From Flexithrix dorotheae DSM 6795 (GTDB lineage Bacteria > Bacteroidota > Bacteroidia > Cytophagales > Flammeovirgaceae), in assembly GCF_000379765.1 (NCBI RefSeq), contig NZ_KB903465.1, positions 248,001-312,000 of the forward strand: a stretch of DNA of 64,000 nt. Direction: 5' to 3'. The translations under genes and the position numbers were made by a program. This document shows positions 1 through 10,165 of the stretch, piece by piece (within the stretch, counting starts at the first letter, position 1; each line of letters starts with the position of its first letter). The notes beneath the pieces were generated by a model. That model worked only from the letters and a program-made list of their open reading frames with translations, did not search any database and had not been told where the DNA came from.

Positions 1-3000
1 ATCTCCTTTGAAATTCAAATGGTCCACATATAGATTTCTGTCTTGTCCGTTGGCGAGCAAATCATTATCAAACTGAATCCAGATACTGTCTATCGTAGAA
101 GGAAAACCAACGTAGGGAATGCGGTAATATAAATAAGGTTCATGAGCAAAAAATGAATCCCCTAAAACACCATTTACATAAGTTTTGAAATGCGCATAAA
201 CATCATTTGCTTTAGACCCTCTGATGTAGGCAAATGCATAATCACTGGCAGTAGGTTCATTTGTAATCAACTGGAAATCATCAAGAGCTAATCCGATACT
301 TCCAGATACAGAAGAGGCATCATTAGCTTCAAACCTAAACCTGAAGGCGGCATTTGGCTGACCCTGAAGCTCAGAAATATTGACGAAATAAGTTTTGAAC
401 TCTCCTTCGGTTGAGCCACTAAAAAATGGCATGTTCGGAAATTGCGTGTAAACGGCTTCAGGTAATGTCGTACTCAAATCCGCATAGGAATTGTACCAGC
501 CATCTCCCAGAAAGTTTCCAAGCAGATTCCATGAATTTCCCTTGTCTATGGAATATTCTACCACAAAACCAACAACATCGGCAAAAGTACTGTACTTAGC
601 CTTAAACTCAAGCACATAGGAGTTACCTGCAGAAAGATCAAAATTTGGCGTATACAAAACTGTTTTGGCAAGTTCAATACTGTGCAAGTTTAATCCGGTT
701 ACCCAGGCATGGTTGCCACTACTTGTCCCATTTTTTCCTAAAATTCCTGAATTTCCTCTTTCAAATAAACCAAGGTAGTCCAAAACCAAGGAATCATCGA
801 AAGCATCATAAGGCAAAGGCCCAAAATCATATGGATTCACCTCAAAATCTCCCCCATCTGCAAGTCCATATGGAGCTGGTTTATTGGGTAAAACCTGGAT
901 ATAGGCCGATTTGCAAGCGACATCTGCTCCATTATTTACCGAAAGGGAAACAGAGTAAATACCAGGCTGTGAATAGGAAACCACAGGATGTTGTGCTGTA
1001 GCAGATTGTCCATCTCCAAAAGTCCATTCCCAGGTATTTACATTTCCTGTTGAATAATCGGTAAATGTTACCGGAACACCTGTATAAACCACTCTATCAA
1101 TTGAACGAAATTCAGCCTTTACCACAGGTTGACCCTGAAAGTCAAATACCATTTTTCCTCCCCAATACATAGCCCCTTTATAAGCAATATTTTGTCCATC
1201 AGAACGGATGTAGTTTACATTATCAGCCGAAAAATGAACTTCATTTCCACAAATACCAAGATGTTCAATAAAAAGGTTCCTGTCTTCTGGATTACTATAA
1301 GCATCATTATCAAATATAATTTCTACATTTTCAATTTCAGTGCAACCTAAATCAATAGGAAATTGATAATCAAAAAATTCACTCATTGTACTGGCTTCAC
1401 CCATATATTCCCCATTGACCAAAACCTGAAAATGGGCATAAACATTCTCAATTGCAGTACCTTTTGCCCGAACGGTTAAATACTGTTGAGGGAATGTATT
1501 GAAAATCAAAAAAGCATTCCATGGTAAAACCACCTGACCGGGGATTATTCCAACTCCATCTTTAGCGCCTTTGTCCAGCATAGTTTTTTCAGTAGTAAGA
1601 TACACTTTCCTCCCCACTTTAATAGACGTTACAAATAAATTCCTGTCCTCAGGAGGGCTGTAGGCATCATTAAAAAATTCCACCCAAACTTCATTGATTT
1701 CATTTTCAGGGATATCTATACAAAACTTATATTCCTCATATTCACTTGTGGTAGTATCGCTTCCCACTTCTACCCCATCCACATAAAGTCGGAATCTGGC
1801 AAAAACACCATTTACTGCACTACCTTTTGCCACCACAGTAATTTGTGTAGTATTTAGCTTTCCATTCAGTTCCTGGCTTTTATTTTGGAAGCTTTCGAAA
1901 TCTATGATTTGCGGATATATGCAAGTATCTGATACCTTTTCATACCATAACCAGAAGTTTTGAGGAGGTTCACAAGAAATTTTATAAGTATTAAAATCAA
2001 ATTTATTTGAGCTTAAGCCAACCGTATCCAATGCAGATATACAGGCTTGTGTAATAGAATCTCTTTCACAACAACTTCCCACTTCAACTCCATTTTTACC
2101 TTGCCCCAAACCACTTTTTATTTTAATAATATTATGGTGTACATAATTATTAATTCCTTTTTCCGGAAATCTACATTCTCTTCGAATAAGTATTCCTCCA
2201 GGATTCTCATATGGAGAAAAGGTAGAATCGATATTAACCTCATTATAATATACTTTTACATCCTCTGAGCCAACAACATAAATCTGGGCACCATGGCTAA
2301 AAGCATTATTTGAAACTATATTATTTCGGATGGTAGCCTCACCACTTATTTCATGAAAAATGCCACTTGCAAAATTATCCTCTACCACATTTAATTCATA
2401 AACAGTTCCATAGTTGTCGATATCGGTCCAAAGACCAGGGCCATTATTTCCATACACATGGTTCCCCTTTACAAGGAGATTTTGAGTCCTCACAAACTTG
2501 GTCCCTCCACCCTCAAATCCCCAGTCATAACCCACATTTGGGCTTCTGTTCGCCCAAATATCATTTTCTATAACTTCACTATCTACTACAATTTTAGGCT
2601 CCCCTTCATTGGCTTCACCTATTGGATAACGGTCACTGGCTTTTATCCCAATTTGTCCATTGTGATGTACATTGTTTCCTTCCACCAGATTATGACTGGC
2701 AAAATGGATTCCTGCACCATGATTGTACCTCACCTCATTGTTTTTAATCGTCCAATGATCTCCGGGGATTCTATTTCCAATTGCCCCATAAGCAATCAAA
2801 CTGGCATATTTTTCAATCACCAGATTTTCTACCGTTACATGGGATGCGGCTTTCTCATTGGAAAACCCAAAACTTCCTGGCGTTTGAGAGTGTACACCAA
2901 AGGCAAACCTGGTCAGGCTTATTTCAACTGAATCAGCAGTATTGGTGGGATCATCGAACATATATACCGTACCTGTTGTCCCATTTTTTGCTTCTGAAGA

Positions 3001-3492
3001 GCCATAAGGAATTCCATAATCCAAATACCATTCACCACTTTCATCCAATGCATCCAAGGTATTCGTTTGTTTAAGAAAATTATTATTTAGGAATAAATCT
3101 TCAGGGCGATTACAGGGAATTCCATTCTCACACCCATCCTCTCCTTTAAAAGGCTCAGGATTAGGGGATAAAGGCACATTTTCATACTTCCAAAGGGTTC
3201 GGCCCATATAAGAGGTATCCTCCCAGTTTCCACTTTCTAAATACATTGCTCCTCTCATGATAGCACCAACTTCACCAATAAATTTTTGTCCTTCTTTGGG
3301 AACAACAGATTGCATTCTATGGACACCAGCTTTTATTAAAAAAGTAGTGTTAGTGGGCTGATTGTCTACAAAAGATTGAAAATCATCTCCCACCTTGAGT
3401 TCTACAACATTTAAATTTTGTTCTGTATTTTGAATAGCGCTTGATAATGTTATGAGGATAAAAAATCCACATAATTTGAAGAAAAATTTCAT
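1..3492 (-). CDS. Secreted parallel beta-helix protein with CBM60-like and PKD modules (partial, C-terminus off window)
   Basis: The frame starts at ATG 3492 and stays open for 1164 codons to the left edge, so the C-terminus is missing. Residues 1-20 are a hydrophobic signal peptide. Residues about 210-480 form repeated short strands rich in N, G and V (for example NNIVSNNAF, GNHVYGNNGPG), typical of a right-handed parallel beta-helix. Three modules at about 540-628, 660-749 and 1077-1164 carry the signature (F)NDxxxxxxDRNLxV, seen as FNDAYSPPEDRNLFV, DNDAYSNPEDRNLFI and DNDLLANGQDRNLYV. This resembles the calcium-dependent xylan-binding CBM36/CBM60 fold. A PKD domain lies at about 790-868 (WEWTFGDG), followed by a MAM/lectin-like stretch (about 880-1075). 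The architecture suggests an exported polysaccharide-binding or polysaccharide-cleaving protein; the substrate is unknown. A C-terminal sorting domain may lie outside the window. Confidence 0.85.
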   Translation of the reverse strand, partial: MKFFFKLCGFFILITLSSAIQNTEQNLNVVELKVGDDFQSFVDNQPTNTTFLIKAGVHRMQSVVPKEGQKFIGEVGAIMRGAMYLESGNWEDTSYMGRTLWKYENVPLSPNPEPFKGEDGCENGIPCNRPEDLFLNNNFLKQTNTLDALDESGEWYLDYGIPYGSSEAKNGTTGTVYMFDDPTNTADSVEISLTRFAFGVHSQTPGSFGFSNEKAASHVTVENLVIEKYASLIAYGAIGNRIPGDHWTIKNNEVRYNHGAGIHFASHNLVEGNNVHHNGQIGIKASDRYPIGEANEGEPKIVVDSEVIENDIWANRSPNVGYDWGFEGGGTKFVRTQNLLVKGNHVYGNNGPGLWTDIDNYGTVYELNVVEDNFASGIFHEISGEATIRNNIVSNNAFSHGAQIYVVGSEDVKVYYNEVNIDSTFSPYENPGGILIRRECRFPEKGINNYVHHNIIKIKSGLGQGKNGVEVGSCCERDSITQACISALDTVGLSSNKFDFNTYKISCEPPQNFWLWYEKVSDTCIYPQIIDFESFQNKSQELNGKLNTTQITVVAKGSAVNGVFARFRLYVDGVEVGSDTTTSEYEEYKFCIDIPENEINEVWVEFFNDAYSPPEDRNLFVTSIKVGRKVYLTTEKTMLDKGAKDGVGIIPGQVVLPWNAFLIFNTFPQQYLTVRAKGTAIENVYAHFQVLVNGEYMGEASTMSEFFDYQFPIDLGCTEIENVEIIFDNDAYSNPEDRNLFIEHLGICGNEVHFSADNVNYIRSDGQNIAYKGAMYWGGKMVFDFQGQPVVKAEFRSIDRVVYTGVPVTFTDYSTGNVNTWEWTFGDGQSATAQHPVVSYSQPGIYSVSLSVNNGADVACKSAYIQVLPNKPAPYGLADGGDFEVNPYDFGPLPYDAFDDSLVLDYLGLFERGNSGILGKNGTSSGNHAWVTGLNLHSIELAKTVLYTPNFDLSAGNSYVLEFKAKYSTFADVVGFVVEYSIDKGNSWNLLGNFLGDGWYNSYADLSTTLPEAVYTQFPNMPFFSGSTEGEFKTYFVNISELQGQPNAAFRFRFEANDASSVSGSIGLALDDFQLITNEPTASDYAFAYIRGSKANDVYAHFKTYVNGVLGDSFFAHEPYLYYRIPYVGFPSTIDSIWIQFDNDLLANGQDRNLYVDHLNFKGD

Positions 3493-4676
3493 GACGTTAG
3501 ATAGGTAAAAATTAAAAATTTGCTAGTCGTATTTTGTTATGAAGTATTGAGTCCCAACCAATAATCTCCCAATGATAATTGGCCGTATCCAGGTAAAAAT
3601 GACATAGGGGTACTGTTGGAAATACCCGGCTTCCATTGGGCTTTCCAAAGATTGATAGTAAAAAAGGCAATACAGCGCCACTATTGGCTAATGGCAAATT
3701 TTACAGATGATCAAAAAAGAGTTTAGAGAAGAAAATCAGGAGCCTATTTAAGAGATAAATATGCTTCAAATGACTCAAATTTTCCGAAGGTGATTATCAA
3801 ATAATAATTAGCATTACAATTCATGTTATGGAAACAGTCGGCAAATATGCTCTCGAATTTAAACTGTACTGGATAAATATTGATGCAAAAACTCTCTATT
3901 ATTAGCGAAGTAAAAATTGAATTTATCCGTAATTAATGTCGTCCTTCAATAGGTAAAGATGTGGCAGAGGAGACCTGCCAATTCATCCAAAAAAAATAGT
4001 ATTGCCTGGGAAGCCAATTGTTCATTGGAAGTTTAGTGAAGTGAATTTACCAAATAATTTAACAACCCTCAAAATATTCATGTTAACAAAAGCAAAGCAT
4101 TACAATAAAATAATCAGCTTTGTCAGGCTTTACCATATTTCTTTAAAGCAGATTCAACGTCTACCTACCTTGTACTAATCAACACAGCTTAATAAGCTCC
4201 GGGTTATTCGTGGTGAATGATGAGGTGATATTTTTGATCAGGCAATGGCTATAAACAATTAAACTAAAAAAAAGAAAGCATTATCTTTACCTGGTTTCCG
4301 GTAAAAATTCTACTTCTTTTCCAATTCATAAAAATTACAATATGGTTTGGTTACAGATAGTTAAACTTTAAAGGTCAAAAAACCGTTGGATAATACACTC
4401 AGGGGAACCACAATTTTAGTGTGGGAAATCCCCTCCTTAATTACCTTCCTAAATACTTTCTGACATTGCCAGATGGTAATTTTAGGGCCTAAAACCTGAA
4501 TTTAAGCTGAAATTAAATTAATTTTATAATTAGAATAAACTTTGATTCTTAGCAAAATGGGAAGTTTATTTAAATATATCCTAACTACAAAACTAAATTC
4601 CTCCACATTTTAAGTGGACTAAAATAATAACTAAGGGTTAATCTTTGCCCAAATGCTTTAGCAAACCTTTTTAGCC
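3493..4676. other. Long intergenic region, no supported gene
   Basis: About 1.18 kb between two divergent genes. No ORF has a recognisable family. A 61-codon minus-strand frame at 3512-3697 has no visible domain and no clear ribosome site. Around 4409-4433 there is a fragment similar to the start of the repeats at 14264 and 21323 (ATTTTAGTGTGGGAAA). The rest is AT-rich and may hold the promoters of the beta-helix gene (-) and the Hpt gene (+). Confidence 0.5.
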
Positions 4677-5051
4677 ATGAATAACCTAAAAAACACCTAT
4701 TCCGATTCCATAGATTTTAAGTATATAATTGACACCGTAGATGGAAATGAGGTTTTTCTGATCAAACTCCTAAAAACGATTGGTAAAAGCCTGAAAAAAT
4801 ATCCACAACTTTTAAATCAGCATTTTCAGGAAAAAGAATGGAAAAACCTGAAGGCTACTGCCCATAAATTTAAATCTTCTGTGGTTTACCTGGAAATGGC
4901 AACCTTTGATAATATTCTTAATGAAATAGAAAAATTTGATGAAAAAGGTATTGCTGAAAACCAACTATTGGGGCTAATAGAAAAAGTTCAACAATTGGCT
5001 ATTGAGGTAGGTGCCCAGGTTGACAGCAAAGTTGAAGAATTAACCCTTTGA
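4677..5051 (+). CDS. Orphan Hpt (histidine phosphotransfer) domain protein
   Basis: A 124-residue, all-helical cytoplasmic protein. Residues 60-70 read ATAHKFKSSVV, matching the Hpt consensus AHxLKGS; His63 is the expected phosphorylated residue, and K66-S67 occupy the usual K-G/S positions. The length fits one four-helix Hpt bundle. Such proteins relay phosphate between hybrid histidine kinases and response regulators. No kinase or regulator lies beside it, so its partners must be encoded elsewhere. It converges on the M23 peptidase gene, 51 bases away. Confidence 0.8.
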   Translation: MNNLKNTYSDSIDFKYIIDTVDGNEVFLIKLLKTIGKSLKKYPQLLNQHFQEKEWKNLKATAHKFKSSVVYLEMATFDNILNEIEKFDEKGIAENQLLGLIEKVQQLAIEVGAQVDSKVEELTL

Positions 5052-5102
5052 AATTTAATTCTATTATCAGATTTCCAGTGGCTTTATACGCTTTTTTCTC
5101 CT

Positions 5103-6974
5103 TTATAACCTGCTTTTATAAGTTCTCATATTCCCTGCCTTGTCCCAGACTTTGAGTTCCAATGGTCCTTTTAAGGGTTTCTTTTTATCCAGTAACTCAG
5201 ACCAAATTACATTTTTCCGATGATCATAATTCATCAACACCCATTCTCCATTCACCCGCAACTCATACTTATCAATCCCTGATAAACTGTCGTGTATTGT
5301 AAAGCGGAGGTAGTACGGACTTCTGTTTATTACCCGAATAGAAGGAATGACATTGTCTTCAAGGAGTCGAAACCTTCCCAATGCCATGGTTTTAAACTCA
5401 ATTTCCCCATTAACCCAATTTCCACCTCTGTAATTTTTGCTGTTGCGCTCATCAATATAATATACCTTTAAGTTTTTATAATTCTTTCCAAGAGCAAGGG
5501 TATCCGGCTTATACCTGAAGGTAATTGGATGAAATAGTGGTGTATAAATATTATTGACTCTAAACTCCCCATTCTCATTCCAGGTGCTAAGGTATAAGGT
5601 ATCATTAATAGCCCCATAGGGAACTGTGATATCTGCCAGTGAATCGAAAAATGTGGTAGTAGTATTGGGGTAAAAAGTGTACTTAAAATGATGATCCAGT
5701 TTTAATCCATTTTCCATAATCGAATCTGGCATCCCCAGTCGCATATCCCATAGATAAACATACTGATTTCCCTTTTTATAATCCGGCCTAAGCTGGTAAT
5801 TAAAATCACCTAAATGGAATGTAAGCCAATTTTGCATGGACTCCAGATAAAGCACATTTTCATAGATTTCCCCATGCGTAGCTTCCGCATTTAAAGCCGA
5901 ATACTGAGAAGTTTTGGTGAGGGGTATTAAAATAGTGGTTTTATTATTTTTACCGTCAAAAATACTCAGCTTTAATTCATGTTTATCCTGATCATGAAGT
6001 GAAATGAACCCATTTCCGGGACTATCTTCATAGAATGGAAGCATATTCCCATCTATAAAATAACACTTCTGAAACCGCTGCCTTTTAGTGGTCCACCTTT
6101 CATGATCCGTAAAAATATTGATCATTCGGCTATATTCGAATGGTACGGAATCAATTTCATGGCGGTAAATTTCCCTGCCATCCAATTCCAGAACAGCTTT
6201 ATTTATGCCATAATGGTTACTCGTCTGATTGGCCCGGTCTGTACCCTGAAATTCCACACCAATTGTGCCTTCCATCACTATGGTGCTATTAGCTTTATAC
6301 AGATTTCTTCCAATGCGGGAAAGGCTCACTTCCTCCCTTCCAAACTTTCCATTAATTCTGGAATTTTTTCCAAAGGTCTTCACCGCTATTCGAAAAGGAG
6401 TGGGAGCGATATTATCCTTTATTTCCAAATAATTAAATTCCAATGGATTTAAAACTGCATCATTGGCTTCTCTGATTTCAAAATGCAGGTGGGGTCCTCC
6501 GGAAGAACCAGTATTTCCTGAAAGTGCAATGATATCCCCCTTTTTAAAAGCAAACATTCCAGGCTTTGGAAATAGCTCAATTTCAAAAGTTTCCTGTGCA
6601 TATTGATTCTCCAGCACATATTGGGAAATGGCTTCATCAAATTTTTGAAGGTGGGCATAAACAGTTCTCCTCCCATCCGAATGCTGCATATACAACACTC
6701 TTCCATATCCATAACTTGAAACTTTTATCCTATAAATATATCCATCTCTTGCCGCATAAATAGGAAGGCCTTCTCTTCCATCTGTTTTAATATCCAGGCC
6801 TCCATGAAAATGGTTGCTTCTCAATTCTCCCATCGATCCGGAAAGGTAATTTCTTTGCCCCGGTTTTACGGGAAACAGATAAGACTGATCATAAACTCCA
6901 TTTCCATTGGACTGCCCAAAACAGTATGAAAGGTTAAAAAAAATAAAAGTCAGGTAAAAAAATGCTTTATACAT
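5103..6974 (-). CDS. M23 family (LytM-type) metallopeptidase, exported
   Basis: The protein has 623 residues with an N-terminal signal peptide (about 1-20, ending near CFGQS). The peptidase domain is unusually near the N-terminus: H57-G-G-L-D61, H108 in YAHLQ, and H162-L-H164 in GGPHLHFEIR give all the zinc and catalytic residues of active M23 enzymes. The GNTGSSGG loop before HLH is typical. The roughly 440 residues after the domain look beta-rich (Ig-like) and are unassigned. The family cleaves peptide cross-links in peptidoglycan in the periplasm. It is the only gene in its transcription unit here. Confidence 0.9.
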   Translation of the reverse strand: MYKAFFYLTFIFFNLSYCFGQSNGNGVYDQSYLFPVKPGQRNYLSGSMGELRSNHFHGGLDIKTDGREGLPIYAARDGYIYRIKVSSYGYGRVLYMQHSDGRRTVYAHLQKFDEAISQYVLENQYAQETFEIELFPKPGMFAFKKGDIIALSGNTGSSGGPHLHFEIREANDAVLNPLEFNYLEIKDNIAPTPFRIAVKTFGKNSRINGKFGREEVSLSRIGRNLYKANSTIVMEGTIGVEFQGTDRANQTSNHYGINKAVLELDGREIYRHEIDSVPFEYSRMINIFTDHERWTTKRQRFQKCYFIDGNMLPFYEDSPGNGFISLHDQDKHELKLSIFDGKNNKTTILIPLTKTSQYSALNAEATHGEIYENVLYLESMQNWLTFHLGDFNYQLRPDYKKGNQYVYLWDMRLGMPDSIMENGLKLDHHFKYTFYPNTTTTFFDSLADITVPYGAINDTLYLSTWNENGEFRVNNIYTPLFHPITFRYKPDTLALGKNYKNLKVYYIDERNSKNYRGGNWVNGEIEFKTMALGRFRLLEDNVIPSIRVINRSPYYLRFTIHDSLSGIDKYELRVNGEWVLMNYDHRKNVIWSELLDKKKPLKGPLELKVWDKAGNMRTYKSRL

Positions 6975-7082
6975 ACAGATATCAACAGGATAACCAATTG
7001 AAATTTATATACCCAAAAATGACATTGGATATAATATTATAGTACTTAAAATGTACCAGTATTAAAGAAATGCAAAAATAAA

Positions 7083-7106
7083 AAAGCCCAACATAAGTCG
7101 GGCTTT
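7083..7106 (-). terminator. Rho-independent terminator of the tonB gene
   Basis: AAAGCCC (7083-7089) pairs with GGGCTTT (7100-7106). Read on the minus strand, the hairpin is followed by a T-rich run (7077-7086). It lies 50 bases past the tonB stop. Confidence 0.85.
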
Positions 7107-7155
7107 CTTTCAAAATTTTTAATCAGGCTTTATACAAACCTAAGGTTTGGACTGA

Positions 7156-7974
7156 TTATCCTAGTTTAAAGTTGATAGGTAAAACGATTCTTTGTTTTAC
7201 TGATCTACCCCTTTGCTTACCAGGTTTCCATTTTGGAGCAAGGTTCATTACTCTTGCAGCTTCTTCGTCACATCCTGCGCCAATTCCTCTAATTACGTTC
7301 ACATTAGTAATTGTACCATCTTTGTCAATTACAAACTGAACATAAACTTTTCCTTCCACACCCATTCTCTTGGCCTGGTTTGGATACTTCATATTTTTCT
7401 TTACAAACTTGTAGAATGCAGCATAACCACCAACTGGTTCAGCACTTTCCTCCACAATCTCGAAAATCTCATCAACCTGCTCTTCAACTTCCGGCTCTTC
7501 ATCCACTACGATTTCTTCAACCACAGTTTCCTCATCTGCTTCCATATCAAGGTCAACCTCAATTTCTTCTTCAATTTCCTCTTCATCCGGCACCTCTACA
7601 ATTTCAGGCTGTTGGATTTTTGGAGGAGGAGGAGGTAATTGCTCGGTTGGAGGAATTTCCATCATTTCTTCCATTTCTGAATCAAGCACACCAAGATCTA
7701 CCAAAGATTGCTCTTCGAAATCAGGATACTCAAAAGCGGCTAAAACGATGGCCAAACTTATAGCAAGTCCAATATTTCCTAAAAGACCGCTATACTTATT
7801 TACATCTACAGAATAAAATTTCTTTTCTAACAGGTCTGATTCTCTTCCTTCTGCAATTAATTCATCACTTTTCTTTTTGATTAGGTACCTGAATAATTGC
7901 ACAAGTCCGATCATCAGGGCTACAAAAAACACGAGCAACCCAAATAAACCCATTGCATCTAATAATCTTAACAT
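7156..7974 (-). CDS. tonB: TonB family energy transducer
   Basis: 272 residues. Two membrane segments are visible at about 8-30 and 62-80, the second followed by an acidic linker with a poly-proline stretch (PPPPPK) and long runs of E, D and V (about 95-180). The C-terminal TonB domain (about 185-272) contains YPNQAKRMGVEGKVYVQF and ends in RIVLPINFKLG, the usual C-terminal beta strand. TonB couples the proton gradient to outer-membrane receptors. The two-helix N-terminus and very acidic, proline-poor linker differ from the single-anchor, proline- and lysine-rich proteobacterial type but are common in Bacteroidota. No exbB/exbD lies next to it. A strong terminator follows. Confidence 0.9.
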   Translation of the reverse strand: MLRLLDAMGLFGLLVFFVALMIGLVQLFRYLIKKKSDELIAEGRESDLLEKKFYSVDVNKYSGLLGNIGLAISLAIVLAAFEYPDFEEQSLVDLGVLDSEMEEMMEIPPTEQLPPPPPKIQQPEIVEVPDEEEIEEEIEVDLDMEADEETVVEEIVVDEEPEVEEQVDEIFEIVEESAEPVGGYAAFYKFVKKNMKYPNQAKRMGVEGKVYVQFVIDKDGTITNVNVIRGIGAGCDEEAARVMNLAPKWKPGKQRGRSVKQRIVLPINFKLG

Positions 7975-8131
7975 AGCTTTTTATTTATTTCAATAGTTGT
8001 GAATATAATTCAAAAATTCTTTCAAAAATACTTACAGAAATTTTCAGCAATTTATAACTATATATTATTAAAATCAAAAGAATGGTGTAAATAATTCCAT
8101 TTTCTTAAAAAAATCAAATTTATAGCCCTAT

Positions 8132-9193
8132 TTACTGATTAGAATGGTCCCAGTCAAACTTATTGATCACTTCCGAAGCTGCTAAAATGAGCTCAATACT
8201 TGCTGAAATATCAGCAGGATGAGCCATTTCTATCACTTGATGAACGTATCTTAACGGGATGGAAATCGCCCCGGCAATTGCCCCGTTTTTTCCCATTCTC
8301 TGAATTCCGGCAGTGTCAGTTCCACCAGCTGTTAAAATCTCTGCCTGCCATTTTATTCCGTTTTTATTGGCGGTTTGCTTAAGGAATTTTACCATCCGGT
8401 AGTCGCAAATAGTAGCAGAGTCCATTACTTTAATAGCTGTTCCTTTTCCCAGTTCTGTTACTTTTTCAAAATCGGGGATACCAGGGGTATCATTGGCAAT
8501 GGTTACATCAATCGCCAACCCGAAATCAGGGTTAATGGTATGTGAGGAGACATTTGCACCTCTTATCCCCACCTCTTCCTGCACGGTAAATACGGCATAA
8601 ACATCATAGGGATTTTGTTGCAATCTTTTCAAGACTTCAATAAGGATAAAAACAGAAATCCTGTTGTCCATGGACTTGCCATTCACCAGTTCACCAATTT
8701 CCAAAAACTCCTGTCTTCTGGTAATAGGAGTTCCTATCTCTACATATTTTTCAACTTCTTCCTTCGGTAAGCCAAGGTCAATATAAAAATCCTTAATTTT
8801 TGGGGCTGCATTCCGTTCATCCGGAGTCATGATATGGATGGGTTTGCTCCCCATTACCCCTACCAGATCCTTGGAGCCATGAACGGTTACCCGCATGGAA
8901 GTAAGTGTTTTGGGATCAAAACCACCAAGCGTATGGAATTTCAGGAATCCATTGTCATCGATATGCGTGACGATAAAACTTATTTCATCCATATGAGCAG
9001 CCAGCATGAACTTCTTATTATCGGGATTATCGCTGCCTTTTTTGATGGCAATTATATTTCCGATATTATCAATTTTAAGCTCATCTACATGGTTTTCAAT
9101 TTCCTGAATGATCCTTCCTCTGATTTTACTCTCGTATCCGGGAGCTCCAGGAGTATTGCAAATTTCTTTAAGTAAGTCGGTATTAATTTTCAT
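8132..9193 (-). CDS. M42 family metallopeptidase (glutamyl/deblocking aminopeptidase)
   Basis: 353 residues, full family length. Metal-site motifs appear in order: AAHMDEISFIV near 65, GKSMDNRI near 175, VQEEVGIRGA near 205 (catalytic and bridging glutamates), AIDVTIAND near 230, and a late histidine in RYVHQVIEM near 320. The family comprises cytosolic dinuclear zinc/cobalt aminopeptidases that trim peptides. The gene is 18 bases downstream of the DtxR-type regulator on the same strand, so the two are probably co-transcribed. No signal peptide is present. Confidence 0.9.
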   Translation of the reverse strand: MKINTDLLKEICNTPGAPGYESKIRGRIIQEIENHVDELKIDNIGNIIAIKKGSDNPDNKKFMLAAHMDEISFIVTHIDDNGFLKFHTLGGFDPKTLTSMRVTVHGSKDLVGVMGSKPIHIMTPDERNAAPKIKDFYIDLGLPKEEVEKYVEIGTPITRRQEFLEIGELVNGKSMDNRISVFILIEVLKRLQQNPYDVYAVFTVQEEVGIRGANVSSHTINPDFGLAIDVTIANDTPGIPDFEKVTELGKGTAIKVMDSATICDYRMVKFLKQTANKNGIKWQAEILTAGGTDTAGIQRMGKNGAIAGAISIPLRYVHQVIEMAHPADISASIELILAASEVINKFDWDHSNQ

Positions 9194-9211
9194 TTTTATC
9201 TGCGCTCTTTT

Positions 9212-9892
9212 TTAGTCTACTACTAAAATATTGTCTGCTACAATTTTTGAAACAAGTCTGGTATCTTTATCATCAATAATCAATTCTATTGAATCATCAA
9301 AGGTGATTTTTTCCACAATTTTCAATTTACTTCCAATAGCCACTCCAACCTTATCCAAATACCTCAACAGCTCCGGATTTCCATCACTTACCGAAACAAC
9401 CTTCAGAATTTTAGCTATTGGAGCCTCTGATAGCGGCTTTGCAGGAATAAAATGAATTTTTCCTTCTTTATCGGGGATGGGATCACCATGGGGATCAAAT
9501 TTAGGAAAGCCTAAAAAATCCTCCAATTGGTCTATCATTCTTTTTGATTTGATGTGTTCCAACTGCTCAGCTACTTCATGTACTTCATCCCAGTTGAACT
9601 TTAGTTTTTCTACCAAAAACACCTCCCAAAGCCTGTGCTTTCTTACTATCCATAAGGCAATTTTCTCCCCTTCTTCCGTAAGATTTACCCCTTTGTATTT
9701 CACATAGTTGATCACCTTTTTCTGAGCAAGTTTGCGGATCATATCACTTACAGAAGCAGGTTTTGTTTTTAGTTCTTCTGCAATGGCTGTTGTAGAAACA
9801 TCTTCACCCTTCTCAGACAGATGGTAAATGGTTTTTACATAGTTTTCCTCAGCATGACTGAAGTTGGAATAATTTAACTCAAAATTGTCCAA
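9212..9892 (-). CDS. DtxR/MntR family metal-dependent transcriptional regulator
   Basis: About 226 residues from the TTG at 9892; a longer frame reaches TTG 9928 and no ATG is available. HAEENYVKTIYHL begins the winged helix-turn-helix, whose recognition helix holds KPASVSDMIRKLAQK. The metal-binding and dimerisation domain follows (HRLWEVFLVEKL, EVAEQLEHIKS). An SH3-like FeoA domain ends the protein. The family represses metal uptake genes when Mn or Fe is bound. I prefer the inner TTG because an AGAAAAG stretch precedes it and because a perfect inverted repeat overlaps the outer TTG. Downstream is an M42 peptidase; no metal transporter is adjacent. Confidence 0.85.
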   Translation of the reverse strand: MDNFELNYSNFSHAEENYVKTIYHLSEKGEDVSTTAIAEELKTKPASVSDMIRKLAQKKVINYVKYKGVNLTEEGEKIALWIVRKHRLWEVFLVEKLKFNWDEVHEVAEQLEHIKSKRMIDQLEDFLGFPKFDPHGDPIPDKEGKIHFIPAKPLSEAPIAKILKVVSVSDGNPELLRYLDKVGVAIGSKLKIVEKITFDDSIELIIDDKDTRLVSKIVADNILVVD

Positions 9893-9926
9893 TTGGTGAA
9901 TCTTTTCTAATTTATTAAAACAAAAC

Positions 9927-9953
9927 AAGCTTATGACCTATTCCGATAAGCTT
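9927..9953. promoter_or_regulatory. Inverted repeat upstream of the DtxR-type gene, possible operator
   Basis: AAGCTTAT (9927-9934) and ATAAGCTT (9946-9953) form a perfect 8-base inverted repeat with an 11-base spacer, immediately upstream of the preferred start. Position and symmetry suit autoregulation by the dimeric regulator. That is inference; no known DtxR box was matched. Confidence 0.4.
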
Positions 9954-10165
9954 ATTTTCAAATGCTGTTCATTAGGGCTTGCTCGCTAATCTCTTTTCCG
10001 CTTTAACTACCTGATAATTAACCATTTATAAAAAACCTAAAGCAACTATTTAGAGCATACAGCCCCTGCTGATTCCACTATTGCAACTAGCAAAGCGTTT
10101 GTCCTAATGAAATAACTGTGGTTCATCAGAGGGTTAACAAGCTGACTATCAATCCCAAACTCCTG

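Noticed and set aside
3512-3697. 61-codon minus-strand frame upstream of the beta-helix gene
   Set aside because: No family, no ribosome site and no neighbour context. It might be a decayed remnant but cannot be supported.
7213-7763. Plus-strand frames opposite tonB
   Set aside because: Caused by the acidic low-complexity linker read in reverse; no domain.
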